Positions 46,867 to 57,253 of a stretch of DNA of 64,000 bases are shown here, piece after piece. Location of the stretch: positions 372,001 through 436,000 of the forward strand of contig QJPP01001944.1 of assembly GCA_003996215.1 (NCBI GenBank). Direction: 5' to 3'. The notes below the pieces were generated by a model. The model saw only the letters and a program-made list of their open reading frames with translations. It did not search any database and was not told the origin of the DNA. The stretch comes from Jaltomata sinuosa. Lineage: Eukaryota; Streptophyta; Magnoliopsida; Solanales; Solanaceae. Numbering within the stretch: position 1 is the stretch's first letter; each line of letters starts with the position of its first letter. The position numbers and the translations under genes were made by a program.

Positions 46867-48155
46867 ATGGCCTCCAACGGTAGTGACAAGTTGAAAATGC
46901 TCCAGATATGGAAATGGGGGAGAACTACAATCAAGATAGGTTCCTATCAGCATCATGTGAGCGCCGGTATGATGAGCTATTGTCCAAGCCATTTGTTAGG
47001 GAGAAAGGAATCAATATGGATAAAGTTGAACAAAAAATGCCAGAGTTCTACAAGAGGTTAGTGGAGCGGGGGTGGATATGCTTTGCCCCTCCACCCATCA
47101 TGGCTAACCACATAGTGGTTAGTGAGTTCTATGCTAATGCTTCGATCACTGATTTTAGTGGTGCACTAGTCACTACAATTTGGGGGGTGCAAGTGAATTT
47201 CAACCCCGAGATCATCAACGCACTATACAACCTTTCAAATGCTGACAATGAGGTTTACATTGCAAAATCCAAAGATGAAGGACACCAGTGGTTGATAGAC
47301 AAATAGCATGATGGGGTGACTCCGAATTGGTTGACTTTGCAAAAAGGGGTTGATTCATAAGGGTTCACTGCAGAAGCCAAGACTTGGCTTTCAATTATCT
47401 GTACAAGGATCATACAATCCTCTCATCACACCTATGTGACCCCTGACCGAGCATTGATGGTGGCAGCCCTCATTGATGGAATCGATGTGAATGTTGGGAT
47501 CCATATTGTGGCTCAAATGGCTGAGGTAGCTAGTGAAAGGTCTAAAAGCCTCTTCTTCCCTTCATTGGTGACTCAGTTATGCTATGAAGATGGTGTGTTT
47601 CCGAATATGACTGACATTAAAAAGAAGCCAGCAACTCTGATCCATCCATTGTTGAAGATGGCCCCAGAAGCAAAGCAGAAAAAGAGAAAGATTGACATAG
47701 CTTCTCTATCTTTTGGATAGTTCCCAAAGTCTTCGACTGAACCTACTGACCCTTCAGGAGTTGCATCTAGATCATCTCAGGCTGTGGGAGCTCTACAGTC
47801 TGGGACCTATCTCATGCATCACCTCTCTAGTTATATTCAGGGAGTAGATGCACATGTTCAGCAGTTGTTGGTTGGATTCTCTACTGGGTCAGCTGGAGCC
47901 GATACACTACCAGGTTCTGAGTCTCCCCCATCTTTTGCCAAGGTGGAGAATGATCATAAATTGATTAATGGGCGCTTGAGTACAATGAATACCCACTTGG
48001 AGCACATGAGCCGCAAGCAGGGTAAGGTTGAAAAGTGACAAGAGAAGTTCAGCGAGCACGAGAAGAAGAAGAGCAAGTTCTTGAACAAGAGGATGGATAG
48101 ATTAAAGTCTTTTTATGGATTGGGTATACCGGAGGATGATAATGATGATGATTAG
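46867..48155 (+). pseudogene. Env-like (third ORF) protein, Athila/Tat-like element
   Basis: ATG at 46867 (MASNGSDKLK), then a one-base shift near 46900. After that, one frame runs from 46908 to TAG at 48153, broken by stops (47304, 47358, 47718, 48036). The plant transposon protein domain is clear: FVREKGINMDKVEQKMPEF, YKRLVERGWICFAPPP, VVSEFYANA, WGVQVNFNPEIINALYNL, and TWLSIICTRIIQSSHHTYVTPDRALMV. The tail is basic (KQKKRKID), then a coiled-coil-like Lys/Glu-rich stretch, ending acidic (PEDDNDDD). Overall order matches 37111-39397. No membrane segment seen. Confidence 0.75.
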
Positions 48156-48228
48156 GAGTGACTTAAGTTTCCTTCTTCCTCCAGTTCAGATTAATACACC
48201 TCAGAGAGCCTCCTCAAACTTATTTCTT

Positions 48229-48275
48229 ACTTTGATGCAGTAAGGGCACTGCCCTATCTTAGTTGGTGGTGGCGT
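48229..48275 (+). other. Post-env hairpin and degenerate PPT-like tract
   Basis: GCAGT and ACTGC around AAGGGC near 48236-48251, then TTAGTTGGTGGTGGCGTGTTGAT. This is the third and weakest example of the post-env hairpin arrangement. Confidence 0.4.
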
Positions 48276-48330
48276 GTTGATCTGCACTCTATCTTTCTAG
48301 CTTAACTTGCTTTACTTATGAATATTAGTG

Positions 48331-48460
48331 TGCCCTCGTCGAGCTTGTTTTATCATTTTGAATATTATTGTGCCCTTGTCGGGCTTGTTTTGTTTGTTTA
48401 TATACTGTTATACCCTTATTGGGTGTACTTTGTGGATTTGCACCCTCGTCGGGTTTTGAT
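48331..48460 (+). repeat. Four degenerate stem-loop repeats (CCCTCGTCGGG type)
   Basis: TGCCCTCGTCGAGC (48331), TGCCCTTGTCGGGC (48371), TACCCTTATTGGGTGTA (48411) and CACCCTCGTCGGG (48441), spaced 30-40 bp, each able to pair its CCC with GGG. Changes in one arm are partly matched in the other (GCCC/GGGC, TACCC/GGGTGTA). Confidence 0.6.
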
Positions 48461-50234
48461 GTTGTGTGGAAGAAGTGGATGGTTTAGGTTTTTTTAGTTT
48501 TCTTTACTTATTATCTTCTTTTGTTACTTGGTAGTTGAGATGCTGGTTTATGTGGGCCAGGGGAAGTCTGAGTACTCGTTAGGCTAGATGAAACTTGTCT
48601 AAGAAGGAAGGATATTTGTGTCACACATGTCGATGTGTGATCTGCACGAGCTTCGCACATGCCCACTGATTGTCCTGTGCGTTGCACGTGCAACACGCAC
48701 ATCAACTTATGTGAATCGCATGTGCCTGGAAAATGTAATATCCATGTTGATCCAACCAGTGTAGCCATACTGATTTAGATAGATGAATTGGCCCAATGAT
48801 AGACTGAGTGACGTCATTCTTAAGAGAAAATCATCATCTTTTAAGGTTTTGGTTGCAAATTGACTTGTTTGATACTAATAAAGTAGTCTTGCATGCTAAA
48901 TAAAATAGACATACCCTTCCAAAATTTTGTGAAAAATGCATGGCAAAGAATGATGCTTGTGACAACCTTTTTATCTTTTTGTGACTCTTAGCTTATTAGC
49001 GGTGACAATATAGATGGCTCCTCTTATTTCTTGATTAGGAAGTTAAAAATTGATCCTTCTTGAATAATTCGCATGTTGTGTGTGGTGAGGTTTAGTTGAA
49101 TAATTCTTGGGCATGCGTGTTGTCTAAAACTTGCCCCGAATATGATTCAAGAAAAAATTATAAGTGTGACCAAGCTTGGAAAATGACCTTAGGCCCTTTT
49201 TGATAGCCACTTCACCCAAATGACTTCACATGACATCAACCCTAGTGAGCCATTTTTGATCTTGTGACCATCCTTTGGCACCTTGTAACACCTTGACCTT
49301 TTTAGAACCTCTATTTTGGCACTCATCCTCCCTAATTGATTGAAAATGAAATGAAGGCTAAAAGCCTAAGTTTTGGGCGGGGAAACGAAATATAACATAG
49401 GCAAATGCCTAAGTTTGGGGGTGCATATGATCAAATAAGGAGAAGAAAAGAAGTGCACTTTAAGTGAAAGGTAGCAGCTTAATTTTGAATTGAAAATTGC
49501 TCCAAAAGATCAATCCAATGAGCAAATTGAAAAGCAAAAATAGGTGCTACAAAGTGAAGGTGATATAAGAAGTTGAATGATTATGAGTTAAAAAGGAGAA
49601 TCTTGGGTTGTGTGAGGGAGAAATAAGGTGAAGTTGAAATTGAAAATTTGAGCGGTGTTCGAAATGCGAAAAAAGAGCGTTAGGGAGGAATAGTCACTTG
49701 AACCAAATGATATCCGCACCTTAGCCCTAGCCAACATCGTAACCCGCAAGTCCTTGGTGATTCCAAGATTGGCTACCCTACATTAGTGGCGATTTACATG
49801 AAGGGCAACCCTATGGTTCGATGTATGTGCACGTGAACTTCCTTGTGAGTGTGAGTATTTGTATTTGTCCCTTGTGATTGTTCTTTTTACATAATATGCT
49901 TTTGCGACTTTCATTCTTTTGAGGGAATGCAAATTAGAATTGTTGGTGACATGGATAAACTCCAAAGAAATGATTCAAATGAGCCTGTTTTGGTAAGCTA
50001 GTGGTTTGAGTCACATCTTGAGAATTTGTTGTTGTCACTTGCTTGTTCTTATTTTGCCATGGCATAATTGAATTGTGTTTTAAATATAAGGGAATGTTTA
50101 GAGTAAGTATCATGCGATTAACTAGTCGTTAGTACCAACCGAAGTCATGCTTAGTGTTTGAAATGGGTTTCCCTTGGCTTGTGGTATTGTCATTTGCACT
50201 TGTGTTTTATGCCTCTTGATTTAGAATTTTTGAG
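48461..50234 (+). other. Long 3' region of the env-bearing element
   Basis: No convincing gene. It has a CG-rich patch (48640-48720: GCACATG, GTGCGTTGCACGTGC), AAAACTTGCCCC (about 49127), inner PPT-like GCCTAAGTTTGGGGGTGC (about 49407), AATAGTCACTTGAACCAAATG and CATCGTAACCCGCAAGTCC (49690-49755), and AAGGGCAACCCTATGGT to GTGAGT (49801-49856), all shared in order with 3817-5418 and 39593-40968. Confidence 0.55.
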
Positions 50235-50271
50235 TTGCTTGAGGACAAGCAATAGTTCAAGTTTGGGGGTT
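50235..50271 (+). other. Pre-LTR stem-loop and PPT
   Basis: TTGCTTGAGGACAAGCAA (50235-50252): perfect 7-bp stem, loop AGGA. CAAGTTTGGGGGTT follows to the LTR start at 50272. Confidence 0.9.
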
Positions 50272-51623
50272 TGATAAGTTGGTATTCTACCTACTTATTG
50301 AGCCTTTAAACTTATGATTTTGCTAAGAATAAGTGGGAAAATAGTGCAACTAACAGGGATTACTTCTCTTTTGCAGGTTCATGTGCTTTAGAAGTGTTCG
50401 GGAAGAATTCGAATGAAAACAAGTCAAAAGGGAGCTACTCGGAGAAGCAAGTAGCTTGCAGTAGTACATGCCTTTGCGAACGCGGTTTCCCATATGTGTA
50501 CGTAAAGGCCGACTGAAGCAAAGCTCCAAAAATATGACCCCTTGACCGCGTACTTGAAGGTCAACCAGACAAAGACACTTCGCATACGTGGCTGACCTTC
50601 TGCGTAGGCGAAGAAGGAAAGCGGAGGTAGCTAGGGAAGTTTTGGAATTTCACATATTTAGAAACTCCAATCCACAAAAAAGTCTTCTCAGCCAATTGGG
50701 AACACATCTTTGGCTGGATCCTTGGCTATTCTCACATCTTTTGGCAAGCTTGGAGAGCAAGTTCATCAACCAACAACAGAAGAGTGAAGATTTGGATGCT
50801 TTGTATTGTAAAATCTTAAGTTCCATTCTTCAAACTCTTATTCTTAATTGCTATTTTATTGGTGTATTGTTGACATGAGATTTTGGGTTTTTTATTAGAG
50901 ATAATACTTGTTTGGGTATTGAATTCATATATAGATTTTTCTCTTGTTTAATTATTTGGGTCTATTGAATCCTCCATTGCTTGAATTTATAGTCAATTAT
51001 TGCAAACATTGACTTAGCTTTCTAATTTGGGTTTTTGCTTGAGAAAGGATTTCCCTAAATTTGGGAAGATTCAATAGTGGAGATTTGAGGGTTTCCACTC
51101 TAGATTAAGGCTATAGAGAGTTTTGTTGCCGGAAACTCCCATCTAAGAGTTGGGGTTAGAGATAACCCAACTCACCCAAGTAAATTGTTAGTTATTGCTT
51201 ACTCGTGGTGATTCAAGAGAACCCATGAGGATTGTTGCTTAATTGGTCGAGAGATAGTTAAGTGCACCTTTACCCAAAACTACCCATATGTTGATCGAGT
51301 GCAAGTCTTGTGAATTAAATTCCCATTCCCAATTCTCCCTTGTTACCCTTGATTGGCAAAATCAAGGTAAAAGCCATTGATCACTGTATCTTTTATTTGA
51401 TTTTCCTCTATCTTTAGTGGTAGTCTAAAACTCCCCTTTAGATATCTTTCTCCCCTTTTTGTTAATTGAACTTCAATAAGTTGCTTGGATTCTCTATTAT
51501 CTAGGTCGTGACTACATTGTTCCCTTAGGTACAACCCCGACACTCGTTGGGAATTATAAATTTCATTTTGTTGCACGATCACCATGGCCTCCTAATTAGA
51601 GAGAACGATTTGAGCGTTCATCA
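50272..51623 (+). mobile_element. 3' LTR of the Athila/Tat-like element
   Basis: TGATAAGTTGG to TTTGAGCGTTCATCA, 1352 bp. The right end is chosen by analogy with the Athila-type LTR end (TTTGAGCATATCA) and because chromovirus coding sense starts directly afterwards. The word array at 50460-50620 uses CGCGAACGCGG, CGCGTAC, GGCGAAGAAGG. TATTTAGA near 50656 may be the TATA box. Confidence 0.8.
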
Positions 51624-51966
51624 CTTACAGATTAGCTCTTCCACCTAGTCTGTCGGGTGTCCATCCGGTATTCCATGTATCCATGCTGAAGCGATACCAT
51701 GGGGATGGGGACTAATCATCAAATGGGATGAGGTGTTATTTGATAAAGATCTTCGCTATAAAGAGGAACCGGTTTTGATTCTTGATCGGGATGTTCGGAA
51801 ATTGAAGAAAAAGGTGATCAATATGGTAAAGGTTCAATGGAAGCATCGTCCGGTTAAGGAAGCCACTTGGGAAACCGAGAAGGATATGCAGGAAAAGTAC
51901 CCTCACCTGTTTGAGGATACAGGTAATACTCTTTTCGCTCTTTACTTTCTATATTTTTGGGTTTGA
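51624..51966 (+). pseudogene. Chromovirus pol C-terminus with chromodomain
   Basis: YRLALPPSLSGVHPVFHVSM (from 51627) is the end of the integrase region. After a frameshift near 51710 the chromodomain follows (VKVQWKHRPVKEATWETEKD, about 51820-51885), ending YPHLFEDTG and a stop at 51964. In chromoviruses this domain recognises modified histones and guides integration to heterochromatin. Everything upstream is missing: the Athila/Tat-like LTR abuts at 51623, so that element inserted in this pol gene and the left flank was later lost. Confidence 0.85.
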
Positions 51967-51967
51967 T

Positions 51968-52003
51968 CATTCGGGGATGAACAATGGGTAAATTGGAATC
52001 TGT
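51968..52003 (+). other. Pre-LTR stem-loop, PPT region degraded
   Basis: CATTCGGGGATGAA: TTCG/TGAA around loop GGGA (about 51970-51981). No good purine run follows, so the PPT is decayed. The LTR starts 23 bases later. Confidence 0.6.
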
Positions 52004-54202
52004 TGTAATGATCGGGTCCATCGTTATGGGTGAATCATTTGTGCCAATTCTTAGAGTTAGAAAACTTCGGGTTTGGGAGTTTGAAATTCTGGGCTAGGCT
52101 AGTCTCGGACGATTTTGGAGCGAGGTATCATCTAGGGAAATCTGGATAAAGATATAAATGCCTTTATTTGAGATAGTTTTCCATATAGCTAAGACATAAA
52201 GGAGTCCGGGGGACTTTTCGGAATTGAAATCGGGTAAGTAGAACTCCCAGAATCGACGTTGACGTTAAGGGGTTGCTCTGGGACGTTGGGAAAATAAGTG
52301 TGTTGTAAAATGGAACAGTTTTGGGGACTTTACGACTTTCTGTCCTGTGTCAACCGCCATAACGATTGACACTCCGCCATAGCGACCTCTACTATAGTAG
52401 AGAAAATACCGCTACAACGGAAGTCAACGTCGGTCAGGAGGATGACTCCACTATGGTGGTACCACTATAGCAGAGTGGACCGCTATAGCGGACCATGGAG
52501 GGATTTAATGCAGAAACTTCCCTAAAATAGTTCAGTTTTCTTTTTGAAATATTTTGGGAGAAGAAAGGGGCAATTTTGGGCGACTTCCATCCGTTTTCAC
52601 CATTTTTCATCCTAAAGGTAAGGATTCTACTCTCCAAACTCCGTAATATATTTCCTACGCTATAGAATTGTTTGGGGTGGACTTGGGAAAAGGTTTGGGA
52701 TAACCTAGGATTGTAGAATCCGCGGAAAAAAGGGGATTCTAGGGTTCTAGAGTTCTTAGGTATTGTTTATGGTTAATGGGTAGTGATCACCAAGCTTAAA
52801 TTCTCTAAATGTATCGGTATAAATGATAATCTTAGGTGAATTAGAGGCGGGAAATCCTGGAAAGAATTTGGATGATCATAGTTTGTCCTGGAATTAGAAT
52901 TTTGTATAATCCGGGTGATTTAGGCCAATTAATTAACTATAGTGTTATTGTGTTTATTTCTAGACCAAGAACAAGCAAGGGATCCTGAAAAGGGGAAATC
53001 TCCGGCACTGTAGATCTTGATTATTCGAGGTAGGTAATGGTTATTGATTCCTGTATGCATTGTATATTTGTGTACCTTTGTCTAAGTAATTGTATGGTTT
53101 GCATTGCTTAGGGAATGATTTAGGAATGTCTAAAAGTCTTGTTTTCAGTCTTGTGAAATGAACTAGGTGTTACAGCTTGTTGGTTTTCAAGTGTTGATTG
53201 TTCATTGCTTGTGACTGTGGATTTATATGACATTCGGTTGGCTCGAGGACCACGCCTAGTACTGGTATACTAACGATTGGCTCGGGTACCATGCTTGATA
53301 TGGGTATAGTAACGGTTGGCTTGGGTACCACGCCTGGTACGGGATATACTAACGGTTGGCTCGGGTACCATGCCTGGTACGGGTTTACTTATTGCATTGT
53401 GCATTTGATTTGGTTCCATGAGTGGACCGGGCTATGTTTATAAATTGTTATATTGTATTTGGCCCTTGAGAGGCTGGGTTGTTATATTGATCTGTGAGTT
53501 TGGTCTTGGAGTAGACCGGGTTGTATGTTTGACACTTAGGTGTTGTCTAGAGGGGATCCAGGGTGGGTCTGGGATATGTAATGTGGTATAAGTATTGTTT
53601 ATTATGGATTGTTGATCATAGTTGTGAAGGTGGCTTACATGTGGGGAAAAGCTAGGGAAAGACTTGTAGTCTAGAATTACCTGTTGGCTTGTTTACTTGT
53701 TTCCTGTACTATTTCTTGACTTTTGTACTATTCATATACTGTTTATTTGGAACTGGCTGATGATCTTACCAGTACATGGATGTTGTGTACTGATACTGCA
53801 CTTTCATTTCTTATGTGAGTACAAAAAATCTTTCGGCGGTTGACGCACGACCTCACTTGTAGGCCTGACACTTCAAGACATCAAGGGTGAGCTGTTAGAT
53901 CGAGCTGCATTGGTTTCTTTCTTATTGGTTATAGCCCACTTGTTTTGGGCTTAGACTATTTCTTTTATTGGGGTAGCATCCCCAGACTCTAGTTTGGTAG
54001 TGTTTTGGTACAGTGACTTTCAGATTCTAGAGATGGATTTTCTGCAGGTTATTTATAATAGAGTTGATTGATTGATATTGATTGCTAGTTTACTTTTTTC
54101 ATACTGGTTTTAAGCGGTTAGGCTATGCTAAGGGTTGAGTTCTATTGTTTAGCTCATCCAGGGGTTGGGTGGGTGCCACTCGCGGCGGTCTGGGTCGTGA
54201 CA
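52004..54202 (+). mobile_element. Chromovirus 3' LTR
   Basis: TGTAATGATCGGGTCC to GTGACA, 2199 bp. The word array at 52325-52500 includes CCGCTATAGCGG (52480-52491, perfect 12-bp palindrome) and CTATAGTAG, CTATGGTGG variants. The minisatellite at 53230-53390 has about four units. It is the inverted homologue of 44765-46660. It ends directly in minus-strand Tekay RNase H sequence, with AAAAC as the possible target duplication. Confidence 0.9.
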
Positions 54203-55870
54203 AAACAACTGCTGCAAGCTCAAGTTCAAGAGTTAGGTAGTTCTTCTCATGAATCTTAAGTTATCTGGAGACATAAGCTATGACCTTACCATGTTGCATC
54301 TAGACATAACCCAAGCCGACCCTGGATGCATCATAATATACCACAAAACCATCTAAACCCTCTGGTAGAGTCAAAACATGAGCTATAGTTAATCTAATCT
54401 TCAACTCTAAGAAGTTTTTCTCACATTTGTCTGGACACTGAAACTTAACCTTTTTCTAAGTCAATTTGGTCAATCGGGAAGCTATGGATGAAAATCCTTC
54501 AAAAAATCTCCTGTAGTAACCAGCCAAACTCAAAAAAAAAATTATGTTTGTCGGAGAAGTGGGTCTAGGCCAGTTCTTCATTGCCTCTATCTTCTGAGAA
54601 TCAAATCGGATGCCCTCGTTAGATACCACATGAACAAGGAAAGCAACAGACTGCAACCAAAATTCACACTTGCTAAACTTTGCGAACAACTGGCGATCCT
54701 TCAGAGTTTGCAGCACAACTCTCAAATGATTTGAATACTCCTCCTCCCTTCGAGAGTACACGAGTATATAATCAATAATGAACATGTCTAAATACTGCTT
54801 GAACACCCTGTTCATTAAGTTCATAAAAGTTTCAGGAGCATTTGTTAGTCTAAAAGACATAACTACAAATTCGTAATGATCATACTGAGTTGTGAAGGCT
54901 GTCTTCAGAATGTCACAATCTCTGACTTTGAGCTGATGATAGCCAGATCTGAGGTCTATTTTAGAGAAACACTTGGCACCCTGAAGCTGGTCGAATAACT
55001 CATCAATCCTAGGATGGGATATTTATTCTTAATTGTGACTTTGTTCAACTGTTGGTAGTCGATGCACATCGTGAGGGAACCGTCTTTCTAACGAACGAAG
55101 AGAACTGGAGCACCCCATAGAGAGATGTTGGTCCTAATGAAGCCCTTATCTAGAAGGTCTTTCAACTGTTCCTTTAATTCCTTAAGCTCAGCTAGAGCCA
55201 TTTTATAGGGTGGAATTGAGATAGGCTATGTATCTAGAAGAAGATCTATTCCAAAGTTGATTTCCCTTTCAGGAGGAACTCCAGAAAGATCTGGAAACAC
55301 TTCTACAAATTCATTAACCACAGGGACTGACTCAACAGTTGGGGTCTCAGAATCTGTATCCTTGACCCGAACAAGATCATAGATATACCCTTTGGAAATC
55401 ATTTTTCTGGCCTTAAGGTAAGAGATTAAATGGCCTACAGGCACTGAGGTATTTCCCTTCCACTCTAAGACTGGTTCATTTGGAAACTGAAACAAAACAA
55501 TCCTAATTCTACAATCAACTGAGGCATAACAGGAATGTAACCAATCCATGCCTAGAATAATGTCAAAGTTAGTTATTTCTAGCTCTACAAGATTAACTGA
55601 GGTGACTTTCTAGGAAACTGTGATAGGGAAATATTTGTATACCCTTCTAGCTATAATTGGGTCACCAATATGAGTAGAGACTGAGAAGAGTTCTGGGAGG
55701 ATTTTTGGACTGACACCGAAGTCTATTTCTATGTAGAGAGTCACAAAGGAAAATGTAGCTCCAGGATCCAATAATTCATATACATAAAGATGAAATACTC
55801 ATAACGTACCCATGACCACATCAGGAGAATCCTCCTAGTCCTATCGAGTCTGAAGAGCATAGAGCCTATT
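54203..55870 (-). pseudogene. Tekay-like pol, minus strand, truncated in RNase H
   Basis: Minus-strand order: protease with LLDPGAT near 55770 and MDWLHSCYASVD (55549); RT 55400-54456 (SFRLTNAPETFMNLMNRVF). The RT active site reads IDY instead of the family's IDD (Asp to Tyr, codon 54768-54770) next to a short in-frame deletion. The SKCEFWLQSV Trp is intact here, unlike Tekay copies 2 and 3. RNase H ends abruptly at 54203 against the chromovirus LTR; integrase is absent. Several stops and frameshifts. Confidence 0.9.
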
Positions 55871-55899
55871 TTGGTGCTAACCCCCACTTGCACTAGAAG

Positions 55900-57039
55900 A
55901 GGCACCCTGCTGAGTTTGGTGACCTGCTGAAGGTACCGTAGAATTAGTCTAATTTTGTGGCCGAGTATCCCTGCCCTTCTGAGAAGTCACTAGACAATTC
56001 TTCATTATGTGGCCTGACTTACCATACCTAAAATAATTCTTGCTACTTACCATACACTCACCTTGGTGGTTCCTACCACACTTCCTGCAAACTGGATGAG
56101 TGCGCCCACTAGTGACACTACCTAGGGACTTAGAGCCTGGAACCCTATCTTGTCGATCTTGTCTGAACTTAGGCAATGGGGCACTAGCAGAAGATGGGGT
56201 TGGGGCTGAGTTTTCTAGCAGAAATGAGAGTGATTACCACCATCTGACCTCTGCTGAGAATAGCTAAAGTCACACGTTCTAGCTCTCTTGTTGTCTCCTC
56301 CTGCAATTTAATCTTTTCATCTTTAATTTACTAGGCATGAGTCATCAACTTGAGATGTCCATATCCTTTACAAGCATAAATTTCATGTACTCCTTGACCA
56401 TATCATCAGACACACCTGACACAAACTTACTCATATGATCTCTGGAATCAGCTACCATCGTCAGAGCATACTTAGACAATTGAGTAAACTTGAGAGAGTA
56501 CTCTTTCACGCTCATATCATTCTCCCTTAAATTGATGAACTCTTGAACCTTGGCTTCCCTGAGTTCAAGTGGGAAAACCTATCTAAAAATGTAGTCATAA
56601 AGTGATTCCAATCCACTGGGCATGCATTAGCACTTCGAGACTCCTTCCACTGCTGATACCAGGTATGAGCCACTCCTTTCAGTTGGTAAGTGGCTAAGTC
56701 TGCACTCTCGACTGGACTGACACCCATAATCTTTGTCACCTTCTGAATGTCCTCAAGAAATTCCTGTGGATCCTCCTCTAACTTGGAACCATGAAACTCT
56801 AGAGGATTCATCTGAGTGAAGTCTCGAACTCTAGCTACAGCGGAGTTATTCTGAGGTGGGGCTGGTACCACAGCCTGCTGGTTAACGTGAGCAATCATGG
56901 CCTAATAAAGCACCTGGAAGGCAGCCCTGAACTCTGCATGAGTGAATTGCTCATTCAAAGGGTCTGCTGGAACTGGTGGTGCTTGCTTATTCATGTTTCT
57001 ATTTCTGTTTCCCCTTCCGTTCGCTATTCTGGGAGGCAT
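55900..57039 (-). pseudogene. Tekay-like gag, minus strand
   Basis: ATG at 57039 (MPPRIANGRGNRNR). The gag core is at 56898-56527 (FTQMNPLEFHGSKLEEDPQE, LKGVAHTWYQQWKES), with ALKF-type sequence near 56490. Zinc knuckles near 56100-55975 are CRKCGRNHQGEC and a second one with its first two Cys as Tyr (YFRYGKSGHIMKNC). Better preserved than the three plus-strand copies but broken by several stops. Confidence 0.85.
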
Positions 57040-57237
57040 TTTCTGTAATGTGAAGAACAAGAGTTAGAAGGAGATTAAATAAATTTCATACTTTATAGAA
57101 TAAGATGGAAAAGAAGGAAGGGAATTTTTTCCTAAAAACATCTTGTAGCTCCTCCCCCATAAGTGTGGCATGCTTCACACCCATGGAAAAAGCTCTACTC
57201 GATGCGGCTTTCAGACAACCTATAATACTTAAGCCTG

Positions 57238-57249
57238 GCTCTGATACCA
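57238..57249 (-). other. PBS, initiator tRNA-Met type
   Basis: The reverse complement reads TGGTATCAGAGC, four bases from the LTR at 57254. The leader to gag is 57040-57237. Confidence 0.9.
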
Positions 57250-57253
57250 AGTT

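Noticed and set aside
50588..50878. 96-codon plus-strand frame in the LTR at 50272
   Set aside because: It lies in LTR sequence downstream of the word array with no family resemblance; chance frame.
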